This document shows positions 7,748 through 16,555 of a DNA stretch of 36,821 bases, in pieces. Below the pieces are notes generated by a model. It did not search any database. It was not told where the DNA came from and was given only the letters and a program-made list of their open reading frames with translations. How positions within the stretch are numbered: position 1 is the stretch's first letter; each line of letters opens with the position of its first letter. The position numbers and the translations under genes are program-made. This DNA is from Rhizobium ecuadorense (GTDB lineage Bacteria > Pseudomonadota > Alphaproteobacteria > Rhizobiales > Rhizobiaceae), in contig NZ_LFIO01000030.1 of assembly GCF_001187535.1 (NCBI RefSeq), positions 1 through 36,821 of the forward strand. The letters run 5' to 3'.

Positions 7748-7860
7748 GAGTCCGGCAACGCCGCGCGTGCCTTTTCAGACACGTAAAAGACGCTGCAGCA
7801 CTTTTCTCCTCGCATCGTTTCGGTGAGCGGATTTCTTTTGCCTGATTGAAGGTGAAGGAA

Positions 7861-9192
7861 ATGGAGAGTGAATCTGTGACGACGCCCTTCGGGCGGCGGC
7901 CGATGACGCTTGGCATGCTGCTGAAACAGCGGCGCGGCGAAGCGATCGAGGCGGGGACGCGGCGCAACAAGTGGAAGCTGTTCAGATCGGTCTGCGAGGC
8001 CCGGGCGGGTCTCGGCGTCAGCGATCGGGCGCTGACGGTGCTCGATGCGCTGCTGACATTTTTTCCCGACGACGAGCTGTCCGGCGAAAAAGGACTGGTC
8101 GTCTTTCCCTCGAACATGCAGCTTTGCCTCAGGGCACGCGGCATGGCGGCCGCGACATTGCGCCGGCATCTCGCCGGTCTCGTCGAGGCCGGACTTATCT
8201 CCCGCAAGGACAGTCCGAACGGCAAGCGCTATATCCGCCGCAACAGGGAAGGCGGCGTCGACGAGGTCTATGGCTTCAGCCTGGCGCCGCTTCTTGCCCG
8301 CGCCACCGAGATCGAAACGATCGCCGCCCGCATTGCCGCCGCCAGGCAGATGCTGCGCGCAATGAAAGAGCGGCTGACGATCTGCCGGCGCGATATCGCC
8401 AAGCTCATCTCCGCCGCCATCGAGGAAGCACTTCCCGGCGACTGGGAGCGCATCTCTTCGATGTTTCATGCGCTGCTGGAGCACATCCCGAGGGTGGCAA
8501 CGCCCGAAAACCTCGCGCCGATCCTGGAAGAGCTCGAGACAGTGCGCCGCGACATCATCAATACATTGGAATCACAAGATAAAAATCAATTATCGAGCAC
8601 CAATGAATCCCGAATTGAGCACCACATACAGAATTCGAATCCCGAATCCATATCTGAATCTGAACCGGGCTTGGAAGCGAGGCAGGAGGCGAACCGGCAT
8701 CACCAGCCGAGGGCAGGACTGGAAAGGCGCGAGCCAAAAATGGCCGGCAAGGACGGGGAGGGATCGCCGGCCACTGCCCGGACAAATGCCGGAGGATTGA
8801 AATCCGTCCCGCTCGGCACGGTTCTCCAGGCCTGCCCCGATATTATCGACTACGGGCCAGGCGGGGCGGTCGCCAGCTGGCGGGACCTGATGATGGCGGC
8901 GATGGTCGTGCGCTCGATGCTGGCCGTCAGCGCATCGGCCTATGAGGAAGCGGCGAGGGTGATGGGACCCGAGAACGCCGCCGCCGTCATGGCCTGCATT
9001 CTGCAGCGGGGAGGGCGCATCAACTCCGCTGGCGGCTATCTCAGGGACCTGACGCGACGCGCCGAACGCGGCGAATTTGCACTCGGTCCTATGCTGATGG
9101 CGCTGTTGCGGTCGCAGGACTCGTTGTGTCAGCCGGTTGGCGCGTCGACCCGAAGTCGGGAACAGAGCGCCGCTCACGCCGCGTCGCGATAG
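7861..9192 (+). CDS. repC: Replication initiator RepC
   Basis: Initiator protein of the repABC replicon, 443 residues from ATG 7861. The N-terminus ([15 protein letters not shown]) is the strongly conserved RepC opening, and a winged-helix DNA-binding region follows (about residues 70-130, with [18 protein letters not shown]). RepC is known to act in cis on an origin inside its own gene; an AT-rich stretch near 8571-8665 fits this. TTG 7846 and GTG 7876 are other possible starts; AAGGA at 7855-7859 lies very close to ATG 7861. Translation is presumably limited by the antisense RNA acting on the 222-bp leader after repB. The last 19 bp overlap the 3' end of the convergent chemoreceptor gene, an unusual arrangement. 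Confidence 0.96.
   Translation: MESESVTTPFGRRPMTLGMLLKQRRGEAIEAGTRRNKWKLFRSVCEARAGLGVSDRALTVLDALLTFFPDDELSGEKGLVVFPSNMQLCLRARGMAAATLRRHLAGLVEAGLISRKDSPNGKRYIRRNREGGVDEVYGFSLAPLLARATEIETIAARIAAARQMLRAMKERLTICRRDIAKLISAAIEEALPGDWERISSMFHALLEHIPRVATPENLAPILEELETVRRDIINTLESQDKNQLSSTNESRIEHHIQNSNPESISESEPGLEARQEANRHHQPRAGLERREPKMAGKDGEGSPATARTNAGGLKSVPLGTVLQACPDIIDYGPGGAVASWRDLMMAAMVVRSMLAVSASAYEEAARVMGPENAAAVMACILQRGGRINSAGGYLRDLTRRAERGEFALGPMLMALLRSQDSLCQPVGASTRSREQSAAHAASR
8571..8665. other. Candidate replication origin: AT-rich, repeat-bearing stretch inside repC
   Basis: This part of repC is distinctly AT-rich against its GC-rich surroundings. It holds two copies of GAATCCCGAAT (8605-8615 and 8637-8647), two copies of GAGCACCA (8595-8602 and 8617-8624), and a related GAATCTGAA at 8656. 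The order GAGCACCA then GAATCCCGAAT is repeated, with 10 extra bases in the second unit. In studied repABC plasmids the origin lies inside repC in an AT-rich region. The encoded residues are a low-complexity, polar linker. Confidence 0.6.
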
Positions 9193-10976
9193 ATCCCCGT
9201 GCCGGAGGCCCTGCCCAGTTCGAACTGGGTGACCAGTTCGCGCAGGCGTTCGGCCTCGCCGGCCAGCGTCACGCTGGCCGCCGTGGTTTCCTCCACCATC
9301 GCGGCATTCTGCTGGGTCACCTGGTCGAGCTGGTGCATGGCCGCATTGACTTCCGACAGGTTGGTCGACTGCTCGCGCGCCGCGCCTGCCAGTGCTTCCA
9401 TGAACCGGTTGATATCGACGATGAAGCGGCCGATGTCGCCAAGGGCGGCGCCGGTCTGGCTGACCAGTTCGACACCGGTGCTGACCTTGGCGGACGACCG
9501 CCCGATCAACTCCTTGATCTCCTTGGCTGCCTGGGCCGAGCGTTGCGCCAGTTCGCGCACTTCCTGGGCAACGACGGCGAAACCCTTGCCGGCCTCGCCG
9601 GCCCGGGCCGCCTCGACGCCGGCATTGAGCGCCAGGAGGTTGGTCTGGAAGGCAATCTGGTCGATGACGGCGATGATATTGTTGATCTGCTTGGACGATT
9701 CTTCGATCTGGCCCATGGCCTCGACCGTCTGGGCCACCACCTTGCCTGAAGCCACGGCGCTGCGATTGGCGCTGTCGGCGACACCGCGAGCCTCATCGGC
9801 GATCTTGGAGGCTTCCGACACCTTGGCGGTGACGGCGCTCAGCGCCGCAGCGGTCTGTTCGAGCGTCGCCGCCTGCCGCTCGGTGCGGCCGGAGAGTTCG
9901 TTGGAGCCGTTGCTGATCTCACGGGTGCCGGAATTGATGATCGATACACTTTCGGAGACGGAAAGCAGCGTGCCGCCAAGCTGCTCGACGGAGGCGTTGA
10001 AATCATGTCGGAGCGGTTCGAACTCCGGCGCGAACCGCTCCGAGAGCTTGAAAGCGAGGTCGCCCTCCGCGAGCCGCTTCAACCCAGCCGCCAGCCCCGA
10101 CGTGGCGACCGTCAGCCGCTCGGCCGCGCTGGCCTCCGCCTGCTCCTGATCCGCCAGCCGGTTTGCTTCCGCCAGCCGCCGGTTCTCCTCGGCCTCAGTT
10201 TCGAGCCGGGTTCGGGCGATGGCATTCTGACGGAAGACTTCCACCGAACCGGCCATCAGGCCGATCTCGTCGCGGCGCCCGGCATAGGGGATCGCCTTGT
10301 CGGTTTCGCCGCCTGCGAGCGCCTGCATGGATTGGGTGATGCGCTGGATCGGGCGCGACACATGCCGGGCGATGGCGATCAGAATGCCGAGGCCGATGAT
10401 CGCCGCAAGGCCCGCTAAGGCCAATTCGATTTCGATCTTCGTCTCCAGCGCGCTGCCGGCGTCGGCCACACTCTCCGTCGCGATCTTATCGACGATGGCG
10501 TTGACGGCGCTAATCCCGCTCAGGATCGCCTGCTGCGACCGCGCCAGCTTTTCGTCCGTCGGAACCTCGTCAGCCTGCTGCAGGCCGAGACTGATCCTGA
10601 CATCCTTTTCCCAGACTTCATGCGCCTGGCCGAGTGATCGTACGCCTTCGGTCAGCGAAGCTGCGAGATCGATGCGGCCAAGCTCATCGAGCGATTGCGA
10701 GAGCGCGCCGTCGGTTGCGTCGAACTCGGCCTTGACCTCGGTCGCCGGCACGAAATTGGTCATCGACAGCACCCGGTCGACGACTGACGTGGCCTGTCTG
10801 AACTGCTGTTCGATATGCGCGGAGACCAGCTTGGCGTTCACCGCCTCCTGCACCACCGCGGCGACCCGGGTCTGGCCGGTGATTGCCTGGTAGCCGATCA
10901 GGAATGCGCTGCCGAAGCCGACGACGATGGTGGCCACCATGGGGATGAGAATCTGCATGCGGATGGAGAATTTCAT
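9174..10976 (-). CDS. Methyl-accepting chemotaxis protein
   Basis: Inner-membrane chemoreceptor, 600 residues. A first membrane helix (about residues 8-28) and a second (about 180-202) bracket a helical periplasmic sensor region of about 150 residues. A HAMP linker and a long cytoplasmic coiled coil follow. The signalling tip is clear: [19 protein letters not shown], with [17 protein letters not shown] after it. It ends in IYRDAA with no CheR-tethering pentapeptide seen. ATG 10976 was chosen over GTG 10985 because GAGG lies at the right distance. It begins 10 bp after the stop of the upstream di-haem peroxidase gene, so the two are probably co-transcribed. Its 3' end overlaps repC by 19 bp. 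Ligand unknown. Confidence 0.93.
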   Translation of the reverse strand: MKFSIRMQILIPMVATIVVGFGSAFLIGYQAITGQTRVAAVVQEAVNAKLVSAHIEQQFRQATSVVDRVLSMTNFVPATEVKAEFDATDGALSQSLDELGRIDLAASLTEGVRSLGQAHEVWEKDVRISLGLQQADEVPTDEKLARSQQAILSGISAVNAIVDKIATESVADAGSALETKIEIELALAGLAAIIGLGILIAIARHVSRPIQRITQSMQALAGGETDKAIPYAGRRDEIGLMAGSVEVFRQNAIARTRLETEAEENRRLAEANRLADQEQAEASAAERLTVATSGLAAGLKRLAEGDLAFKLSERFAPEFEPLRHDFNASVEQLGGTLLSVSESVSIINSGTREISNGSNELSGRTERQAATLEQTAAALSAVTAKVSEASKIADEARGVADSANRSAVASGKVVAQTVEAMGQIEESSKQINNIIAVIDQIAFQTNLLALNAGVEAARAGEAGKGFAVVAQEVRELAQRSAQAAKEIKELIGRSSAKVSTGVELVSQTGAALGDIGRFIVDINRFMEALAGAAREQSTNLSEVNAAMHQLDQVTQQNAAMVEETTAASVTLAGEAERLRELVTQFELGRASGTGIYRDAA

Positions 10977-10986
10977 TGCCTGCACC

Positions 10987-11973
10987 TCAGTTCGGCAGCG
11001 TCGGCAAGGGGATGTCTTGCTTTTCGGCGGTCAACGTTCCCAGAAAGGCGATCAGATCCTTGGTCTCCTCTTCCGTCAGCAGGAAGGGCGACATGTCAGG
11101 ATCGAGCGACGGGCGACTGACGCCGCCGCTTTCGTAATGGACGATCACCTCGTCCATGCTCTTCAGGCTGCCGTCGTGCATATAGGGACCGCGGTAGAGC
11201 GTGTTGCGCAGGCCAGGTGTCTTGAAGGCGTATTTATTCCCAGGGCTGCTCGCGTCGATCTTGTAGCGGCCGATATCATCACTCGGCAGGCCGATGTCAT
11301 GGAACTTGTTGTCGGTGAAATTCCAGCCCGAATGGCAGGCGGAACAGCCGGCCGTGCCGGTGAACAGCTCGAAGCCGCGCTTGGCGCTGTCGGAGACCGC
11401 TTTCTCGTCGCCATCCACCCAGCGGTCGAAGGGCGACCAGTTGGAAACCACCGTCCGCTCATAGGTGGCGATCGCCGTCAGCAGCGTCTCCTTGCTGATG
11501 CCCTTGTCGGGGAAGACCTCGCCGAACCACTTCTTGTAATCGGGTATGTCCTGCATTTCGCTCACGGCATCGTCGAGCTTGCCGTTCATCTCGGCGGCAG
11601 CGGTGATCGGGCCTGCCGCCTGCTCCTCCAGGTTCGGCGCGCGGCCGTCCCAGAAGAAGGGCGTGACCCAGGCAACGTTCAGAACCGTCGGCGCCTGGCG
11701 CCCGAGCGCGGTATTGGCCGCGCCGATCGGCGTCTTCACGGGCGTCTCGAAGCCGAAGGACGGGTTATGACAGCTGGCGCAGGTCATGTTCTTGTTGCCG
11801 GAAAGCCGGGGGTCGAAGAACAGCATCTTGCCGAGCGTCGCCAATTGCGGGGAATAGGCCGTCACTCCCTGGAAAGGAACCGTCAGCGGCCGTTTATAGG
11901 CGGTAAGGTCGGCGGCCGCGCCGGGCTGGACCGCGGCCAATGCGAAGAGGGAAGCTGCAATCAGGAAACGCAT
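10987..11973 (-). CDS. Periplasmic di-haem cytochrome c peroxidase (CcpA/MauG family)
   Basis: A 328-residue exported protein with a signal peptide (hydrophobic 3-18, likely cleavage after AAA near 21) and two haem c attachment sites, CASCH (65-69) and CSACH (210-214). The segment between them carries [14 protein letters not shown], typical of bacterial di-haem peroxidases. The predicted reaction is reduction of hydrogen peroxide with electrons from cytochrome c in the periplasm; a MauG-like oxidase role is possible. It is the first gene of a minus-strand pair with a chemoreceptor. oxyR and katG lie about 5 kb away on the same replicon, which fits a peroxide theme. Confidence 0.9.
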   Translation of the reverse strand: MRFLIAASLFALAAVQPGAAADLTAYKRPLTVPFQGVTAYSPQLATLGKMLFFDPRLSGNKNMTCASCHNPSFGFETPVKTPIGAANTALGRQAPTVLNVAWVTPFFWDGRAPNLEEQAAGPITAAAEMNGKLDDAVSEMQDIPDYKKWFGEVFPDKGISKETLLTAIATYERTVVSNWSPFDRWVDGDEKAVSDSAKRGFELFTGTAGCSACHSGWNFTDNKFHDIGLPSDDIGRYKIDASSPGNKYAFKTPGLRNTLYRGPYMHDGSLKSMDEVIVHYESGGVSRPSLDPDMSPFLLTEEETKDLIAFLGTLTAEKQDIPLPTLPN

Positions 11974-12151
11974 CGTTCTAGCAAGTCCAAACCGGTTCTG
12001 GTTGGTGCTAAAATTAGCGCAATTCCATTAATGCTCTGTAAAGCAAAATATACCTGAGGACTACACGAAGGTTTTGATGAGTCGACATGGCGATCGTTTA
12101 CAGACCGCCGAACAAGCGGCGCTCTATTCCTCGATCCAGCACTATGCGAAT

Positions 12152-12625
12152 CTAGCTGACGGCGTTCCTTTTACCGAGAAGGGCCGCGCGGATCTGTTCG
12201 CTTTTGCTCAGCAGGGGTGGGGGAGCCGGTGCGGGCTGCTCGAGCACTTCAGCCTTGCCGGTGCTCTGCTTCAGGCTCAAGAAGCGCTTTTGCGCGACGA
12301 GCCGGTCTTCGGGCGACAGCGGTTCGACGGGTTCGCCGGCAAGGTCATGGCGCATGGAATCGGGCTGGGCGCTGGCGAAATAGTAGCGCCGGCAGTGGAC
12401 ATAGGCGGCGGTCGCCCGCCGCAGCGTCGTCACGCCGGCGTCAGGCTTCAGGAGCGGACGGAGTTCGCTGAAAAGGCCGACGGCAAAGGGAAGGATCGGA
12501 TCTCCCGCTTTGGCCGGGAGCACGGCGACCGGCCGGATCAACAGCATGTTGATCGCGGTTGCCTTCTCCACGTCGAGCTCGGTTGCCGCAATCGGTCCGC
12601 GGCTGATCTTCCAGGGCTTGTCCAT
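12152..12625 (-). CDS. ProQ/FinO-domain RNA-binding protein
   Basis: A 157-residue basic protein resembling the ProQ/FinO RNA chaperones. Landmarks are PFAVGLFSELRPLL (about 50-63), LRRATAAYVHCRRYY (about 72-86) and a following R-DL-GEP-LSPED stretch with a basic alpha-helical end, in the order found in the FinO fold. Family members bind structured small RNAs and terminator hairpins; FinO protects the F-plasmid antisense RNA FinP. The frame is open further upstream, but ATG 12625 has GGAGGA at 12629-12634. It is divergent from panC. Given the nearby antisense RNA of repABC, plasmid copy control is a possible target, but this is inference only. A general small-RNA role is the alternative. Confidence 0.78.
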   Translation of the reverse strand: MDKPWKISRGPIAATELDVEKATAINMLLIRPVAVLPAKAGDPILPFAVGLFSELRPLLKPDAGVTTLRRATAAYVHCRRYYFASAQPDSMRHDLAGEPVEPLSPEDRLVAQKRFLSLKQSTGKAEVLEQPAPAPPPLLSKSEQIRAALLGKRNAVS

Positions 12626-12901
12626 GCGTCCTCCATGTAACGTCCATAGCGACCGACTGTGATGGTATCTTGACGGACAGGGCGAGCAATGGAAGTCGCA
12701 CATCGGCGGTCCGGCTGCAAGCCGCTCGCAAGCGGTGCGGGAACTCCGTGGCGAAATCGCCTTTTCCCGGGCTGATATCACCCGGCCTTCGGCATGCCGC
12801 TCCATCTAATCGTTTTTATCGCAGAATATGCATTGACCTCCAGCATCGATTACAGTCCTTATCCGCGCCCAAGATGGAGTGACCGGCCGCGGGGAGGATA
12901 T

Positions 12902-13804
12902 ATGCGGGTTTTCTCGAGCATTGACGAGCTGCGCCACACGCTCGATGCGCTGAAGCGGCAGGGGCGCACCGTCGGCCTCGTGCCGACGATGGGATATCTT
13001 CATGCCGGCCATATGGAACTCGTCACGCGCGCCCGGGCCGAGAACGACATCGTCGTCGTCTCGATTTTCGTCAATCCGCTGCAGTTCGGCCCGGCCGAAG
13101 ACCTGAGCAAATATCCGCGCGATCTGGAACGCGACGCAGCCATGCTGAAGCAGGCCGGAGTCAATTTCCTTTTTTCGCCCGGCGTCGAGGATATGTATCC
13201 CCGGCCGATGCTGACCGTGGTCGACGTTCCCGATCTCGGGCACGAGCTCGAAGGGGCGGTTCGGCCCGGACACTTTGCCGGTGTCGCCACCGTCGTCAAC
13301 AAGCTTTTCAACATCGTGCAGCCGCAGACCGCCTATTTCGGCGAAAAGGACTACCAGCAGGTCGTCATCATCAAACGCATGGTGGATGATCTGGCTGTGC
13401 CGGTGCGGGTGATATCGGTGCCGACGGTCAGGGACGGTGACGGCCTCGCATTGTCGTCGCGCAATGTCTATCTCAATGCTGAGGAGCGGCGTGCCGCAGC
13501 GATCGTCCCGCGGACCCTCGACGAGGCCGAGCGCCTGGTTGCCGACGGCCTGACGGATGCCAAGAAATTGGAAGTCAAGCTCACGGAATTCCTCGGTCGC
13601 GAACCTCTGGCAAAGCCTGAAGTCGTCGCCGTCAGAGACGCTTCGACGCTTGAGCCGGTCAGCTCGATCGATGACCCTGTCGTCGTGGCGCTTTTCGTTC
13701 GGTTCGGCTCGACGCGGCTGCTCGACAACCGGGTGGTCCGCAACAACCGGATTGCCGGGGTTATCGGCGGGAAGGGCAAGCCGGGAAAGGGAGTGACGAA
13801 ATGA
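12902..13804 (+). CDS. panC: Pantothenate synthetase
   Basis: Joins pantoate and beta-alanine with ATP to make pantothenate, the precursor of coenzyme A; cytoplasmic. 300 residues. The nucleotidyl-transferase motif [14 protein letters not shown] (about 28-41, HxGH type) and GEKDYQQ (near 150) are characteristic, and the KMSKS-like element falls in [10 protein letters not shown]. Start ATG 12902 has a strong GGGGAGGA at 12891-12898; the upstream open frame was not used. The stop overlaps panB by 4 bp. A plasmid-borne panC-panB pair is known from R. etli p42f, where it is the only copy; whether that holds here cannot be seen. Confidence 0.96.
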   Translation: MRVFSSIDELRHTLDALKRQGRTVGLVPTMGYLHAGHMELVTRARAENDIVVVSIFVNPLQFGPAEDLSKYPRDLERDAAMLKQAGVNFLFSPGVEDMYPRPMLTVVDVPDLGHELEGAVRPGHFAGVATVVNKLFNIVQPQTAYFGEKDYQQVVIIKRMVDDLAVPVRVISVPTVRDGDGLALSSRNVYLNAEERRAAAIVPRTLDEAERLVADGLTDAKKLEVKLTEFLGREPLAKPEVVAVRDASTLEPVSSIDDPVVVALFVRFGSTRLLDNRVVRNNRIAGVIGGKGKPGKGVTK

Positions 13805-14622
13805 GCGCCACCGGATTTCAAAAACGCCTGACGCCGACGCGCATCTGCGCCATGAAGGGTGGCAAGCCGATCGTCTGCCTGACCGCCTATACGACGCCGA
13901 TGGCGCGCTTGCTCGATGAGCATTGCGACCTGCTGCTGGTCGGGGATTCGCTCGGCATGGTACTCTACGGCATGGAGACCACCATCGGCGTCACGCTCGA
14001 CATGATGATCGCCCATGGCAAGGCTGTCATGCGCGGTGTCTCCAAGGCCTGCGTCGTCGTCGACATGCCATTCGGCAGTTATCAGGAATCGAAAGAGATT
14101 GCCTTCCGCAATGCCGTCCGCATCCTGCAGGAAACCGGCTGCGATGCCGTCAAGCTGGAGGGCGGCGAGGAGATGGCCGAGACCATCGCCTTTCTGACGA
14201 AGCGAGGCGTCCCGGTCATGGGGCATATCGGCCTGATGCCGCAGCAGGTTCATACCGCCGGAGGCTATCGTTCCGTCGGCCACTCGGAACACGAGACGTC
14301 GAAGATCCGGCGCGACGCGCATGCCATCGGCGGCTCGGGCGCCTTTGCGGCCGTCATCGAAGGCACAGTGGAGCCGCTTGCCCGGGAGGTGACTTCAGCC
14401 ATGCACATACCGACCATCGGTATCGGCGCCTCTTCGGCCTGCGACGGCCAGGTTCTGGTGTCGGACGACATTCTGGGGCTCTTCAACGATTTCACCCCGC
14501 GTTTCGTCAAGCGTTACGACGAGCTCGGCAAGAGGATCGCAGCGGCTGCCGCAGCCTATGCCGACGAAGTCCGGTCGCGAAAATTTCCGGCAGCCGAGCA
14601 TACGTTCAAGCGGCGCCCTTAA
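13801..14622 (+). CDS. panB: 3-methyl-2-oxobutanoate hydroxymethyltransferase
   Basis: Transfers a hydroxymethyl group from 5,10-methylenetetrahydrofolate to alpha-ketoisovalerate, giving ketopantoate, the first committed step of pantothenate synthesis. 273 residues, normal length. Family motifs: [14 protein letters not shown] (about 43-56, metal-binding Asp), [10 protein letters not shown] (about 82-91), VKLEGGEE (near 117) and GHIGLMPQ (about 140-147). Overlaps panC by ATGA and is translationally coupled to it. No ketopantoate reductase gene (panE) is seen in the window, so that step is encoded elsewhere. Confidence 0.96.
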   Translation: MSATGFQKRLTPTRICAMKGGKPIVCLTAYTTPMARLLDEHCDLLLVGDSLGMVLYGMETTIGVTLDMMIAHGKAVMRGVSKACVVVDMPFGSYQESKEIAFRNAVRILQETGCDAVKLEGGEEMAETIAFLTKRGVPVMGHIGLMPQQVHTAGGYRSVGHSEHETSKIRRDAHAIGGSGAFAAVIEGTVEPLAREVTSAMHIPTIGIGASSACDGQVLVSDDILGLFNDFTPRFVKRYDELGKRIAAAAAAYADEVRSRKFPAAEHTFKRRP

Positions 14623-14928
14623 GGCGAGGGGCTGGGCCCGGATGCATGCGGCCGGCGCGTCGATCGATACGCGCCACAGAGCGGGTCCGATGCTCGTTTT
14701 GAGAGCCCGGCGGGGTGACGCCACCCACTCGAAGCCTTCCCGGCGAAGGCGATGATGCGCGTCGATCAGCGCAAAGATATCCAGAATTAGAGCGGTCTAT
14801 ACGATTCGCGCCAGAAAATTCCCCCTATCGTTCCCGCACGGCCCGGCATTTCCTGGTCGTTAACGGTGCCGCCGTAGCCCTGCCTCGGGAGGACATGAGA
14901 AAACCAAAGATATTTTGAGCCGATCCAT
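14623..14928 (+). other. Intergenic region with a possible leader mini-ORF
   Basis: Between panB and the TadG-like gene. No convincing terminator was found after panB; GGCGCGT and ACGCGCC (about 14655-14680) can pair but no T tract follows. Near the right end, GGGAGGA (14887-14893) precedes ATG 14895 of a seven-codon frame (MRKPKIF) that stops at 14918, 10 bp before the next gene. The site-to-ATG spacing is short, so translation of this frame is uncertain. Confidence 0.4.
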
Positions 14929-16332
14929 ATGACACGCCGTTTCTTTTCCCTTTCCCGCCTGACCGAGAATCGCGACGGAGCCGTCGCAATCATCTTCATT
15001 TTGGTCGCGGTGCCTCTGCTTCTCGCGGTCGGCGCCTCCATCGATTTCATCAGAGCTTACAACGATCGAATAGATTTGCAGTCGGCCGCGGATTCCGCGG
15101 TGCTCGCGGCGGCATCGAAATATAAGCATGGGATGCCGGAGGCGAACATCTCGAACACGGTCAACGCCTTCCTGTCGGCGAATGGAGCGCCCAAGACAGC
15201 CGTTGCCGGCAAACCGGAAGTGTCGAGCGATGAAGCGGAACTATGCCTCGACGTCGCGGACGCCGTCCCCACCACCTTCATGCAAGTGGCCAATATCCAG
15301 TCCGTTCCGATCAGTATCAGGTCCTGCGCGGCCTTGCCGGGGGTGAAGCAATTGGAGATCGCGCTGGTTCTCGACGTGTCGAGTTCGATGATCGAGGAGA
15401 ACCGTTTCGCACCGATGCAAACCGCGGTCGCCGGCTTTCTGCAGGCCTTCTCATCCAACGCCGCGCTCGTCGACAAAACCAAAATCTCGGTCGTGCCTTT
15501 TTCCAGCCGCGTCAACATCGGCATGGGAAATACGGCCTGGCTTCAATCGTATAATGGAGCAGCGGCGGTTCCCAAACGCTGGACCGATCCGAAATCCGTC
15601 TACACTTCCTCCAGCTATAAGCTCGGTTATTGGATCGACGGCGTTACGCCGGTTATGTCCACGTCCACAAATTACTACTGGATGGGTTGCATCGAGCCCC
15701 GCGCGGATGTCGATGTCAAGGATGCCGGCGCGATCGGTACTGACGGCATGAGCGATGCGCCGCCGAGCACAGCCGCCTTCGTCGCCATGGACGCCAATCC
15801 CAAATCGGGAACCAGTTTCTGTCCGCCGCCGATCACGCCGCTGACCGGCGACTTCACCTATCTGAAAAACGTCGTGACCCAGCTGACATCCGAAGGCTCC
15901 ACCCGCCTGGACGCCGGCGTGGTCGCGGGATGGTACACCTTGTCGCCGAAATGGAAGGGCGTGTGGGGAGACAAGTCCTCGCCGGCGGTCGCATCCGATT
16001 CCGTGCAGAAAGTCATGGTGTTCATGACCGACGGCGAGATGAACACGAAATATGACCCAAGCGGCAAGTTCGATTGGATCTGCTCTCAATCGCCATCGTC
16101 AGCCTGCAACAAGGTGGCCACCTCCGCGATGCAGGCCGCATGCTCGGCGATGAAGAAGAGCGGCATCGAAATCTATACGCTGTCTTATAGCAGCGATGCC
16201 GATGTGGTGAACATTCGCAACTGCGCCACCAATTCCGCACATTTTTTCACCGCATCGCCGGCCACCATCAAGACCGTCTACGAGACGATCGCCGCTGCCA
16301 TTCGCGGGGATACGTTACGGCTCACGCAGTAA
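14929..16332 (+). CDS. TadG-like pilus-assembly/surface protein with von Willebrand A domain
   Basis: A 467-residue protein with a TadE/TadG-type N-terminus: a short basic cytoplasmic start, DGAVAIIFILVAVP leading into a membrane helix (about 18-40), and FIRAYNDRIDLQSAADSAVLA. A von Willebrand A domain follows, with a MIDAS metal site DVSSS at 149-153 and MTDGEMN near 365. Paired cysteines suggest a periplasmic or surface location. TadG proteins belong to Flp/Tad adhesion machines, but no other tad genes are in the window, so this looks like an orphan copy. ATG 14929 is the first possible start and lacks a good ribosome-binding site; the frame is closed at 14896. Confidence 0.85.
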   Translation: MTRRFFSLSRLTENRDGAVAIIFILVAVPLLLAVGASIDFIRAYNDRIDLQSAADSAVLAAASKYKHGMPEANISNTVNAFLSANGAPKTAVAGKPEVSSDEAELCLDVADAVPTTFMQVANIQSVPISIRSCAALPGVKQLEIALVLDVSSSMIEENRFAPMQTAVAGFLQAFSSNAALVDKTKISVVPFSSRVNIGMGNTAWLQSYNGAAAVPKRWTDPKSVYTSSSYKLGYWIDGVTPVMSTSTNYYWMGCIEPRADVDVKDAGAIGTDGMSDAPPSTAAFVAMDANPKSGTSFCPPPITPLTGDFTYLKNVVTQLTSEGSTRLDAGVVAGWYTLSPKWKGVWGDKSSPAVASDSVQKVMVFMTDGEMNTKYDPSGKFDWICSQSPSSACNKVATSAMQAACSAMKKSGIEIYTLSYSSDADVVNIRNCATNSAHFFTASPATIKTVYETIAAAIRGDTLRLTQ

Positions 16333-16357
16333 TCGCGGAGGCTGACGCTTGCGGCTC

Positions 16358-16537
16358 AAGACCCCTCCCCAACCCCTCCCCACAAGGGGAGGGGCTAATG
16401 TGCCGCACCGTTTCACGTAGCCTCGACTATAGCAATCCGTTGAACGGTCGCGGCGAGCAAGTCCTCGCCTTTTGGTCTCCGCCTGGGCCGCAGATTAAGT
16501 CCCTCCCCCTTGTGGGGAGGGGTTGGGGAGGGGTCTT
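16358..16537. repeat. 180-bp element with 32-bp perfect inverted arms
   Basis: The arms at 16358-16389 and 16506-16537 are exact reverse complements over 32 bp (beginning AAGACCCCTCCCCAACCCC) and enclose 116 bp. Each arm also contains CCCC/GGGG blocks that can self-pair. There is no coding frame of note inside. It resembles a miniature inverted-repeat or rhizobial palindromic intergenic element and lies between the convergent 3' ends of the TadG-like gene and oxyR, where it might also act as a bidirectional terminator. Confidence 0.8.
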
Positions 16538-16555
16538 CGTTACAAACAAAACCCA

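Noticed and set aside
10927..12057. 376-codon plus-strand frame opposite the di-haem peroxidase
   Set aside because: The minus strand has a signal peptide and two CxxCH motifs; the plus frame has no domain.
12074..12640. Long plus-strand reading frame opposite the ProQ/FinO gene
   Set aside because: It has no recognisable domain, while the minus strand encodes a FinO-type fold with a good ribosome-binding site at 12629-12634.
12826..12860. TTGACC as a panC promoter -35 box
   Set aside because: No acceptable -10 sequence occurs at 16-18 bp; the match is too weak to call a promoter.
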